The notes beneath the pieces were generated by a model. The model made no database searches. It was given only the letters and a program-made list of their open reading frames with translations, and was not told where the DNA came from. A program made the translations under genes and the position numbers. 64,000 nt of DNA from NCBI GenBank assembly GCA_028289345.1, contig JANQQL010000033.1, forward strand, positions 186,001-250,000, written 5' to 3'. Below are positions 16,871 to 24,843 of the stretch, piece after piece. The stretch comes from Planctomycetota bacterium. Its GTDB lineage: Bacteria > Planctomycetota > B15-G4 > SIAN01. How positions within the stretch are numbered: position 1 is the stretch's first letter; every line of letters starts with the position of its first letter.

Positions 16871-18673
16871 ATGGATCGACGTTTCTCTCTCGCATTGCTC
16901 GTCTCCCTCGCCTTCGTGTTCATGTACGTCAGCCTCACGCAGCCGAAGATTCCTCCGCGCAAGGATTCGGCGGCGGCGACCACGGAAGCGGAAACCGAAA
17001 ACGCAGCCACGCCGGAAACACCGGTGGGGCTTTCCGAGGACTTCGTTGCCACTGACGCCGAGCTCGACGAAGAGATCCTGGTGGATACCGACCTGTTCCG
17101 GGCCCGACTCTCCAACCGGGGTGCCGTGATCCGGGAGCTGTTTTCGAAAGTCCATTCGCGCAGCGTGGAAAGCAGTCAATCGGAGGAGCCTCCGCCGGAG
17201 TCGGAGTGGCTCCCCTATATCCAAGACATGGATCCGGAGTTTGGCACGTTGGGCCTGCGGGCCAATTCCGGCGACGGTCCCGAACTGGAGCGCGCGGTTT
17301 GGGCCGTGACCCGAGAGGCGGTTGATGGCGGGGAAGAGGTTCGGTTCCGTCTCGAAGACGGCGCCGGAATGTCCTACGAAAAGGTCTTTCGGTTCCGCAA
17401 CGGCTTGCATGCGGTGGATGTCGAGATCCGCATTGCCAATCAGGACCCGAGTCGCGGTGGCACCCGTTCGTTCTTGTTGACGGCGGCTGGCAACATGCCC
17501 GGCGAAGGCGGCGCCAAGTGGCAGCGGCCGCCCAGCGCAGTGGTCGTCTTCGGCGATGATCCGGAGTTCGAGGACTTCCCCGGGAGCAGCCTGTCCGATG
17601 GGGACTCTCGAATGGTGGAGACCCCATCTGGCTCGGCTCGCTTCTTTGGCAGTCACACCAACTTCTTTGCGGCGGTTCTCGAACCGTTGGACGAAGCGAC
17701 CGCAGGCTGTGTGCTGAGGGTCAAGTGCGAAGCCGTCCTGGATCGGTTCGCGGTGGATACGGCGGTGGAAGAGTTCCGAGCCGCTCAGGGGAGCGCCCCC
17801 GGTTCCGCGACACTGCGAGACATTCGAGAAGATGCCGAGAACAACGCTCGGGCGATGGCGATCTTGGAAGTACCCATGAACTCCGCCGAGCCCCAAGTGC
17901 TGCGCTTCCAGCTGTTCGCGGGTCCGAAAGATCCGGGCCTGATGGAAGACGAGCGCTACGCGGCATTTCGCACGCTCTACATTGCGGACTACAAACGATT
18001 CGCGTGGATCAACAAGACCCTGCTGTGGACGCTTCGCCGGTTCCATGACCTGACCGGAAACTGGGGCGTGGCAATCATTCTTCTGACGGTGCTGGTCAAG
18101 ACCTTGCTGTTCCCCATGAACCGGATGCAGAGCCGGACCATGGAGCAGTTTCAGAAGAAAATGGCCAAACTCAAACCACAGTTGGAGGAGATGAAGAAGA
18201 AGTACAAGAACAACACCCGCAAGTTTCACGAAGCTCAGCAGAAGCTGATGCGCGAACACCAGGTGCGACCGCCGGTCTTCGGGTGCCTCATCCTGTTCTT
18301 GCAGTTTCCTGTGTTCATCGGCTTGTTCCAGATTCTGCGAACCAGCTTCGAGCTGCGCCATCAACCGTTCTTCGGCTGGATCGACGACCTCTCCCAGCCC
18401 GACGCACTGGGGCTTCCGTTCGCGCTGCCGCTGCTAGGCGCCACACTGAACGTCTTGCCGCTGCTAATGATGGCTTCGATGGTGGTGCATACCAAGTTGA
18501 TGCCCAAGCCTGCGGATCCGCAAGCTGCTCAAATGCAGAAGATGATGTTGTTCATGCCGTTCATCTTCGGCGTGTTCCTGTACAGCTACGCGTCCGGGCT
18601 TTCCTTGTACATGCTGACCAATGCGCTTTTGGGGATTGTCCAGGCCAAGTTCCTCAAGGTCGCCTCTGCCTGA
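16871..18673 (+). CDS. yidC: Membrane protein insertase YidC
   Basis: A 600-residue Gram-negative-type YidC. It has an N-terminal membrane anchor (residues 5-23), a large periplasmic beta-supersandwich domain (about 55-370), then the conserved insertase core with about five helices (NWGVAIILLTVLVKTLLFPMN, an amphipathic KKKYKNNTRKFHEAQQKLMREHQVRP region, FLQFPVFIGLFQILRTSFELR, and MMLFMPFIFGVFLYSYASGLSLYMLTN). It inserts Sec-dependent and Sec-independent inner-membrane proteins. The large periplasmic domain fits an organism with an outer membrane. Confidence 0.96.
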   Translation: MDRRFSLALLVSLAFVFMYVSLTQPKIPPRKDSAAATTEAETENAATPETPVGLSEDFVATDAELDEEILVDTDLFRARLSNRGAVIRELFSKVHSRSVESSQSEEPPPESEWLPYIQDMDPEFGTLGLRANSGDGPELERAVWAVTREAVDGGEEVRFRLEDGAGMSYEKVFRFRNGLHAVDVEIRIANQDPSRGGTRSFLLTAAGNMPGEGGAKWQRPPSAVVVFGDDPEFEDFPGSSLSDGDSRMVETPSGSARFFGSHTNFFAAVLEPLDEATAGCVLRVKCEAVLDRFAVDTAVEEFRAAQGSAPGSATLRDIREDAENNARAMAILEVPMNSAEPQVLRFQLFAGPKDPGLMEDERYAAFRTLYIADYKRFAWINKTLLWTLRRFHDLTGNWGVAIILLTVLVKTLLFPMNRMQSRTMEQFQKKMAKLKPQLEEMKKKYKNNTRKFHEAQQKLMREHQVRPPVFGCLILFLQFPVFIGLFQILRTSFELRHQPFFGWIDDLSQPDALGLPFALPLLGATLNVLPLLMMASMVVHTKLMPKPADPQAAQMQKMMLFMPFIFGVFLYSYASGLSLYMLTNALLGIVQAKFLKVASA

Positions 18674-18734
18674 CGAAGCCGCCGCCGAGACCTGAGTCAC
18701 GGTTCGGTCGGCGGAGGGTGGGCGTTCGGGGCTC

Positions 18735-20447
18735 ATGGCTTCGGCGCTCGGTGTAGGAGAGCGTTGTTTGAAGCGAGCGTGGATCGCCCGAGGTTTTCTT
18801 CTCGTCAGTCCGTTGTTGGTGGCGGCCCTGGCAGAAGGCGTGGCGAGATTGATTTGGGGCATGCCCCCGTCGCCACGGATCTTCCAGCCACTTTCGGACG
18901 CAGAAGGCGATCCATGCCGCGATTCGCAGGGCCGACGCTACTGGTCCAACGATCCCAAGGTCGGGCAATTCTTGAGTGAGAACCCCGGCCGACGCTTCTT
19001 CACGAAAGAGAAGGACCCGAGCATCACTCGCATCTTTTGTCTTGGCGCCTCCACCACGTATGGCCTGGGCTACGCCCCTTTTGCTTCATTCGCCAGGTTT
19101 CTCCAAAGCCGCCTCGAGGTGTTGAGCGCGAAGACAGTGGAAGTCATCAACGCCGGAATCAGCGGTTACGACAGCCACTCCCTGACCCGGGTCATCGACG
19201 AGCTGTGGGAGTTCGAACCCGACATCGTGGTGCTCTATGCCGGGCACAACGAGTTGAAGTACCCGCATCTCGCCCAGCTGCGCGATCCCTCCGCTTCGCA
19301 CATGGCTCGGTGGATGGCGCAGTCGGCTCTCCTGCGGCGATTGCTGCCGAAAGAACGAGCGGCGGCCGCTTTGCCGGCGGTGGTAGAAAAGCAGGCGTTC
19401 CTGGGCCCCGAAGTCTTGGCTCGTGCCAACGAGGGTTGGCGGCGCTTTCTGCAGGACACCGAGGCCGCGAGTCGGGAAAGAGGCGTGGGGTTGATTCTCT
19501 GCACTCCCGCCTCCAACGTGCGGGACAAGGCTCCGCGTCTCACCGTGCTGCCGGATTCGAAGTCCGAACAGTGTGATTGGCTGGTGCAGTTCTGGCAACG
19601 CTGGGCTCCCGAGGACGGTGGCGTGTCTCGTGCCATTCCTGCGGACTCACCCGAATCGCGGACGGCTGCGAAATCCCTCGCTTCCTTCCTTCAAGAGTTT
19701 CCCAAGGCGTCTCTTGCTCGCTTCCTCGAGGGGCGCTTCCTTCTCGCATTTGGACAAGATCAGGAAGCTCGCGCCGCCTTCGCTGCGTCTCTGAGCAGCG
19801 ATGGTTTGCCGGAGCGCGCGCCGCCATCCTTTGGGCAGATCGTTCGGGACGTTTGTCACCAAGGCACAGCGCAACTTGCCGATTGCGAAACACGGATCGC
19901 TCGGGAGTCGGAACACCAGGTTCCCGGTCGTGACCTATTCTTCGATTATTGCCACCCCAATCTCCGAGGTCACTGGCTCCTCGCGGATGAGATCTTGGGG
20001 ACATTGGTCGAGTCGGAATGGCTCGGGTCGTCTTCCGAATTCGCCTGGGAACGGGAGGGGACCAACCCGGAAGGGTTCCACGTGGAAAGGCTGCAGATCT
20101 CGGAGCAGCAGTTCGCTCTGGCGCGATTGGAGCGGGCCCAGGGATCGGTGGGAGAGTACCTGGCGGAGCCAAGCACTCGAGAGGGCTACCTCGACATTGC
20201 CCAGGAGATGTTCCACGTGGCCCTCCGCATGGACCCGGATCTCGTGCGAGCTCGCCTGGGTCTGGCCTTGATTGCCGCCTTGCGAAGTGAGCGAGAGCCC
20301 GCTCTTCGTTGGATCCGTGAGTCCGAGGCACTGGATCCCGAGGAGTGCCGCACGTACGCAACGACCATGGCGAGTCACCAGGTCCTGCGATCCGCCTTCG
20401 AGTCCATTCAAGTTGGAGTCGGAAGCGAGGGATTCCAGCCACGGTGA
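18735..20447 (+). CDS. Membrane-anchored SGNH-fold protein with C-terminal helical repeats (copy 1)
   Basis: This 570-residue protein has one N-terminal membrane helix (about 18-40). It then carries SGNH/GDSL hydrolase blocks: block I LGASTTYG (S106), block III AGHNE (170-173), and block V D404-x-x-H407 in DYCHPNLRGH. The catalytic Ser-Asp-His set therefore seems present, with GAST replacing GDS. The last 120 residues (EGYLDIAQEMFHVALRMDPDLVRARLGLALIAALR) look like TPR helices. It overlaps the next gene, a paralogue, by 4 bp (GTGA). It may be an extracytoplasmic esterase or acyl-group transferase for a polysaccharide; the substrate is unknown. Confidence 0.75.
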   Translation: MASALGVGERCLKRAWIARGFLLVSPLLVAALAEGVARLIWGMPPSPRIFQPLSDAEGDPCRDSQGRRYWSNDPKVGQFLSENPGRRFFTKEKDPSITRIFCLGASTTYGLGYAPFASFARFLQSRLEVLSAKTVEVINAGISGYDSHSLTRVIDELWEFEPDIVVLYAGHNELKYPHLAQLRDPSASHMARWMAQSALLRRLLPKERAAAALPAVVEKQAFLGPEVLARANEGWRRFLQDTEAASRERGVGLILCTPASNVRDKAPRLTVLPDSKSEQCDWLVQFWQRWAPEDGGVSRAIPADSPESRTAAKSLASFLQEFPKASLARFLEGRFLLAFGQDQEARAAFAASLSSDGLPERAPPSFGQIVRDVCHQGTAQLADCETRIARESEHQVPGRDLFFDYCHPNLRGHWLLADEILGTLVESEWLGSSSEFAWEREGTNPEGFHVERLQISEQQFALARLERAQGSVGEYLAEPSTREGYLDIAQEMFHVALRMDPDLVRARLGLALIAALRSEREPALRWIRESEALDPEECRTYATTMASHQVLRSAFESIQVGVGSEGFQPR

Positions 20448-22132
20448 GGCGACCATCCACTCGATCGAGGTTGCTCGCGTTGCTGTTCGGCATCTCGTTG
20501 CCGCTGGGAATTCTCGGCGTGCTGGAGCTTGCCCTGAGAGTCTCGGGCGGTTCCTCCATCGATCCTGTGTTTCACTCGATTCAGGACCGAGGCGTCGAGA
20601 AGTGGACCCGAGAACCGGGCTACGCCAACCTGGCCGGCGAACGCCCCCATGCCGTGGATCGCATCGCCTGTGCTCCGCGGAAGTCAGAAGGAGTCACTCG
20701 ACTTGTGGTGGTGGGAGAGTCCACCGCAGCTGGCTTTCCATTCTATCCGTACCTGTCGTTCGGACGGGTGGTTGAGTGTCTCCTGGTCGAGGAAGGTTGG
20801 CAGCGCGTCGAGGTCGTCAATCTCGGCAAAGCAGCCGACTCTTCCGACCGCGTGCGAGAAGTTGTCGAAGCTGCGCGGGGACTGTCTCCCGATGGTTGCT
20901 TGCTGTACTGCGGCCACAACGACTTTCAGATTCCCTACTGCAATGAGTTGCGGGAAAACTCCTCGTTGCTCGGTGGTCTGGCAACGAGGCTGCACTTGGT
21001 TCGATGGCTGATCCGCAAGATGCCCTCGGCCGAGGTCACCGCTTCCCAGGCACCACGGCTTCCGTCCGGTCGCTTGGTGGGGGACGAGCCGTTCTTGACC
21101 GAGTTAGACAAGAAACGTGGAGAGCGCCGCTTTCGTCAGAACATGACGGAAATGGTGGACGCGTTGCAGGATTCCCGATCGGCTGTTTTCTTGATGACCC
21201 AGGCCTGCAACTTGAAAGACTTTGCTCCTAGTTACTCCGCGTTCACCAAAGAGTTGTCCGAAGCTCAGCGCCATGACTACCACACCGGACTCGAGGCCGC
21301 GGAAAGCCGAAACAACGATGCGGGCCAGATCGTTGATACGCTCCAGAAGTTGGTGCAATGGGACGAGGGAGTCGCGAAGACTCACTTCCTGTTGGCGCAG
21401 GAGTTCGAACGTCAAGAGCGCTCGGAGCAAGCTCGCAGCGCGTACCTCGAAGCGCTCCAGCGGGATAGCTATCCGAATCGAGCGAATCGGGCCTTCAACC
21501 AAGTGATTCGTGAAGTTGCCCAAGAGTCCGCTGCGACATTGATCGACGTCGAGGCGCGGTTGTTCGATGTCAGTGCAGGGCCGGCCCCCGGCCGAGACCT
21601 GTTTCTTGATCATTGCCATCCCAACTTGCGTGCAACGTTCATTCTTGCGCAACAAGTGGTGGTGGCACTGAGGCCTTGGTTGGAATCGCGCGGAACTCCC
21701 CGCGATCCGCCGGCGAGTGGGTTGCCTGACTTTTCCGCTCCTGGACTCCGCAACTGGGATCCATGGCTGGAGCGGCTCGGCCTCGATCGAGAATTCCTCG
21801 CCCAGCGCTCTCTTCCCGCGGCGCGCTTGAACCTCCTTGCGTACTTGGAAAGCCCGACTTCGTCCGGCCCACGGGAACTGGCCAAGCTCGGTTTCCAGTA
21901 CACCCTGGAAGTGGCGCCGAACAACGCCGAGGCGCGGGTCGGGATGGCGCTGGTCGCCGTGCTGGAGGGGGATCGCGAGACGGCACTCGAGGAGTCGGCC
22001 AGAGCCCGAGAGGTCGCGCCAGAGATCTTCGAAAAAGTGGCGGCTTTGGTCGCCGGCGCCCCGGTTTTGGAGCAGGCGCTGCGGTCTCTAAACCTCACCA
22101 TCGACGGCGAGGGTTTGGTGCCTCGGCGTTGA
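20444..22132 (+). CDS. Membrane-anchored SGNH-fold protein with C-terminal helical repeats (copy 2)
   Basis: A 562-residue paralogue of the preceding protein. The GTG at 20444, overlapping the previous stop, gives a basic N-terminus (RRPSTRSR) followed by one membrane helix. SGNH blocks are GESTAAG (S93), GHNDFQIPY (block III) and D389-x-x-H392 in DHCHPNLRATF, so the catalytic residues are kept. TPR-like helices end the protein (LAKLGFQYTLEVAPNNAEARVGMALVAVLEGDRETALEES). The copy is clearly diverged from its neighbour. Order, overlap and shared architecture suggest that the two act together at the cell envelope. Confidence 0.75.
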   Translation: MRRPSTRSRLLALLFGISLPLGILGVLELALRVSGGSSIDPVFHSIQDRGVEKWTREPGYANLAGERPHAVDRIACAPRKSEGVTRLVVVGESTAAGFPFYPYLSFGRVVECLLVEEGWQRVEVVNLGKAADSSDRVREVVEAARGLSPDGCLLYCGHNDFQIPYCNELRENSSLLGGLATRLHLVRWLIRKMPSAEVTASQAPRLPSGRLVGDEPFLTELDKKRGERRFRQNMTEMVDALQDSRSAVFLMTQACNLKDFAPSYSAFTKELSEAQRHDYHTGLEAAESRNNDAGQIVDTLQKLVQWDEGVAKTHFLLAQEFERQERSEQARSAYLEALQRDSYPNRANRAFNQVIREVAQESAATLIDVEARLFDVSAGPAPGRDLFLDHCHPNLRATFILAQQVVVALRPWLESRGTPRDPPASGLPDFSAPGLRNWDPWLERLGLDREFLAQRSLPAARLNLLAYLESPTSSGPRELAKLGFQYTLEVAPNNAEARVGMALVAVLEGDRETALEESARAREVAPEIFEKVAALVAGAPVLEQALRSLNLTIDGEGLVPRR

Positions 22133-22183
22133 AACGTGCGAGGGTCCGGAAAAACCAGGCATGGCCGTTCGCAAGTCTTTGAT

Positions 22184-22194
22184 ACACTAGGTGT
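22184..22194 (+). promoter_or_regulatory. Palindrome ACACTAGGTGT in the nrdR leader
   Basis: An 11-bp palindrome (ACAC-TAG-GTGT) lies about 195 bp upstream of the nrdR ATG, in a 256-bp leader otherwise without a gene. It shares ACACTA with NrdR-box consensus sites, so autoregulation is possible, but NrdR boxes normally occur in pairs and a second clear copy was not found. A second short palindrome, CACTAGTG, lies near 22263. Confidence 0.25.
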
Positions 22195-22388
22195 TGGGGA
22201 AAAGCGGTCTGACCGCGCAAGTGCGTTTGGGACTTTGGGGTGGCACCCGAAGTTCGTTTCTCGCACTAGTGATTTCGGATCCACCTTCGGGCGGAACCCG
22301 CAGTCACGACCGCCGCGCAGGCCGTCCCGAATGGCGGGAGCATCGACAATCAAGTTTCCACAACTCTAGGGGAGGGGCGGAGACCGCG

Positions 22389-22880
22389 ATGCGGTGTCCG
22401 TATTGCAAAACGAACAAAGACCGTGTCATCGATTCCCGGGCTTCCGGCGACGCGGCGGTGATCCGCCGTCGTCGGGAATGTCTCGAATGTGGCCGGCGGT
22501 TCACCACCTACGAGCGCATCGAAGAAGTGCGCTTGCGGGTCATCAAGAAAGATGGCACGCGAGTCCCCTTCGATCGCGAGAAGATCTTGGGTGGGGTACT
22601 GAAGGCCTGCGAGAAACGCCCGGTGCCCAGTGAACGCGTCGAAGAAGTCTGTCAGAACATCGAAGGCCAGCTGGTCGAGATGTTCGACAAGGAAGTCGCC
22701 AGCGGATTCATTGGGAACCTGGTGATGAAAGAGCTGCGCCAGCTCGATCCGGTGGCTTACGTTCGTTTTGCTTCGGTGTATCGGGAATTCAAGGACGTCG
22801 ACCAGTTCCTTGATGAACTCCGCCCCCTGCTCAAGAAAGCGGGAAAGGTGCTGGATGAATTGCCCGACTCAGGACACTAG
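22389..22880 (+). CDS. nrdR: Transcriptional repressor NrdR
   Basis: A 163-residue NrdR. It has an N-terminal zinc ribbon (MRCPYCKTNKDRVIDSR and CLECGRRFTTYER supply the CxxC pairs) and an ATP-cone (VIKKDGTRVPFDREKILGGVLKAC) that senses ATP/dATP. It represses ribonucleotide reductase genes when dATP is high. The ATG at 22389 is required by the MRCPYC start; reading frame continues open upstream but is not NrdR-like. The stop overlaps the start of the following ATP-cone protein by 26 bp, suggesting a shared transcript. Confidence 0.97.
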   Translation: MRCPYCKTNKDRVIDSRASGDAAVIRRRRECLECGRRFTTYERIEEVRLRVIKKDGTRVPFDREKILGGVLKACEKRPVPSERVEEVCQNIEGQLVEMFDKEVASGFIGNLVMKELRQLDPVAYVRFASVYREFKDVDQFLDELRPLLKKAGKVLDELPDSGH

Positions 22881-24843
22881 GTCTTCGGGAAAACCGGTGC
22901 GGCAGGTTCGGAAGCGCAATGGCGCGATCGAGAGTTTTCGGATCGCCAAGATTTCTCATGCAATTCAGTGCACCGCGAACTCGGTGGGGCGCGGGGACGA
23001 GCTGTTGGCGGAAGAGCTGGCGGCGTTGGTGACCCTGGTGCTGGAAAGTGAATTCGCCGGGGAAGTGCCGAGCACTCGTGAAGTTCGCGAGGTGGTCGAA
23101 CGGGTTCTCTTGGAATGTGGACACTGGGACGTCGCTCGGCGTTTCTTGGTTCACGGCCAAAGGGCTGCCCGGTTGCCGACGCGACGGCCGGAGCGGCGGG
23201 TGTCGCCAGAACTCTTGGTCACGTCGGTGAGTCGAGAGTGCCAGGAAGAATGGAGTCGCTCCCGAATTGTTGCCGACCTGGTGTTGCATGCCGGGGTGGA
23301 AGGAGAGACCGCTTCCCAGGTGGCGTGCAGTGTTGAAACCCGGGTGATGAGTTTGGGACTTGGCAAGCTCAGCGCTTCCTTGATCGAGGACTTGGTCGAA
23401 CTGGAGCTGCTGGAGCGGGGAGTCTCGCCATCGGCGAGCCGAGTGGCACTTCCCGGCCGGCTCCTGGAGCAGATGACTGCGACTTCGGAGCCGTGGCTCG
23501 CCACTCGAGTGGGTGAGCAAGTTCTGCGTCGGGATAGTCTGCGTACCCGTTTCCAGGGCACCAGTGGAGAATCCCATCTACGCGGCGAGTTACAGATCGC
23601 TGGTCTGGAAAGTCCGGGGAAGACTCTTGCACTTTCCCTGCACTGTGGCGAGGTGCGAGCCAAAGTTCGTGCCGATGGAATGGTGCGTGCCATCGTCACC
23701 CTAGCGCGGGACCTGCTGGCGTGTACCAACGGTCCAGTGTACTTAGCCCACTTAGAACAGTGCCTGGCTCCGGTCTTGGCGGACGAAGAGCAAGCCGAAC
23801 GGATCGCCCGCACGCTCATGTTGGCGCTCTCGGAAAGTCCCCGCAGCGCGCCTCCGAATCATGCGCGCTTGGTCTTGGTGATGGGTTCGGATACGCGGCG
23901 GGAGTGGCAACGGCGTTTGTTCCACGAGCGCGCCGATCTGGAGGAAGCCGGCCAACGCCTTCGCGCGTTTGTTCGGGGACTCTTGCAGGCAGGCCTCGAA
24001 CTCTCGCGGATGCAGAGCGTTCCGAGATTGCGATTGCTCGTTCCGGACGGAAGTTTCCTCCCCTCCGAGCTGGAGGACACGGTTCGGGAAGCGGTGGGTG
24101 CTGGGATTCTCGATGCGGGCCGCATCGCAACGGCCCCACGCCCGGCGCGACTGGTGGGAGCGCGAGTTGGAATGAATGTGGCTCGGGTGGCCCTGCGTCA
24201 TGGACGGCGTCAAGAGCGAGACTTCCTGCACGGGCTCAAGGAGTTGACCGAGTCCGCCACCCATGCCGGCTCACAGCGGCTTCGCCATCTGCTGACGCTG
24301 GATCGAGCCGGGCGCGGGCCTCGGTACCGGTTTCAAAAGGCCCTCGCTCGGGTCCGCCACGAGCTGCCCTTCGAGTTGCCGGGCGCTCAGAGCTACCAAG
24401 TGGCGATCATCCCGGTCGGTTTGGATTCCGCGATTCGAGCGGTCACCGAACGGGACCCTCGGGAATCCGAATCTGCCCGACAGCTCCAAGCAGAAGCCGT
24501 TCACGTGATCGAACGAGCGATGCCTGCCGACGGGGAGGACGCTCGCTACCAGCTGAGTCTGGAATCCTACGAGGTGGCCGAGGGGCGTTTCGGCCGTCGC
24601 GATTTTTCGGCGTATCCTCGCGGCCGCGACATCCTGCGGCTTTCCCACGACGGAGAGGCCTATCGATATGGGCGAGGTGGCGCGCGAGGCGCACTTCCGC
24701 ACTGCCTCGACCCCGGCATCGATTCCGTGGTGGCGGAGGCCGACCTGGACGAGTTGTTCGGGAGGCCTCGGGACCCGGCCATTGCAGGTTCTGAAGCTCC
24801 GTCTACTAGCGTCCGCTCTCCTGAACGAACGATTGCACCATGA
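22855..24843 (+). CDS. ATP-cone protein with a degenerate anaerobic ribonucleotide reductase (NrdD)-like body
   Basis: This 662-residue protein begins with an ATP-cone (RQVRKRNGAIESFRIAKIS to about residue 105). The remainder shows NrdD-like landmarks in order: GARVGMNVARVALRHG (near 435; NrdD has LGVISLNLPRIAL), YQVAIIPVGLDSAIRAVTE (NrdD LGYIGIHETINALF), and YQLSLESYEVAEGRFGRRD (near 565; NrdD YGFSLYSTPSENLCDRFCRLD). The active-site cysteines, the CxxC zinc site and the C-terminal glycyl-radical RVCGY motif are absent, so it cannot be a working reductase. The ATG at 22855 follows a GGAAAGG ribosome site; a GTG at 22897 is possible. It overlaps smc by 4 bp. A nucleotide-sensing regulatory role is inference. 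Confidence 0.7.
   Translation: MNCPTQDTRSSGKPVRQVRKRNGAIESFRIAKISHAIQCTANSVGRGDELLAEELAALVTLVLESEFAGEVPSTREVREVVERVLLECGHWDVARRFLVHGQRAARLPTRRPERRVSPELLVTSVSRECQEEWSRSRIVADLVLHAGVEGETASQVACSVETRVMSLGLGKLSASLIEDLVELELLERGVSPSASRVALPGRLLEQMTATSEPWLATRVGEQVLRRDSLRTRFQGTSGESHLRGELQIAGLESPGKTLALSLHCGEVRAKVRADGMVRAIVTLARDLLACTNGPVYLAHLEQCLAPVLADEEQAERIARTLMLALSESPRSAPPNHARLVLVMGSDTRREWQRRLFHERADLEEAGQRLRAFVRGLLQAGLELSRMQSVPRLRLLVPDGSFLPSELEDTVREAVGAGILDAGRIATAPRPARLVGARVGMNVARVALRHGRRQERDFLHGLKELTESATHAGSQRLRHLLTLDRAGRGPRYRFQKALARVRHELPFELPGAQSYQVAIIPVGLDSAIRAVTERDPRESESARQLQAEAVHVIERAMPADGEDARYQLSLESYEVAEGRFGRRDFSAYPRGRDILRLSHDGEAYRYGRGGARGALPHCLDPGIDSVVAEADLDELFGRPRDPAIAGSEAPSTSVRSPERTIAP

Noticed and set aside
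22191..22388. Upstream extension of nrdR in the same frame
   Set aside because: The extension is Gly/Arg-rich and unlike NrdR; the zinc ribbon must start at MRCPYC, so the gene begins at 22389.
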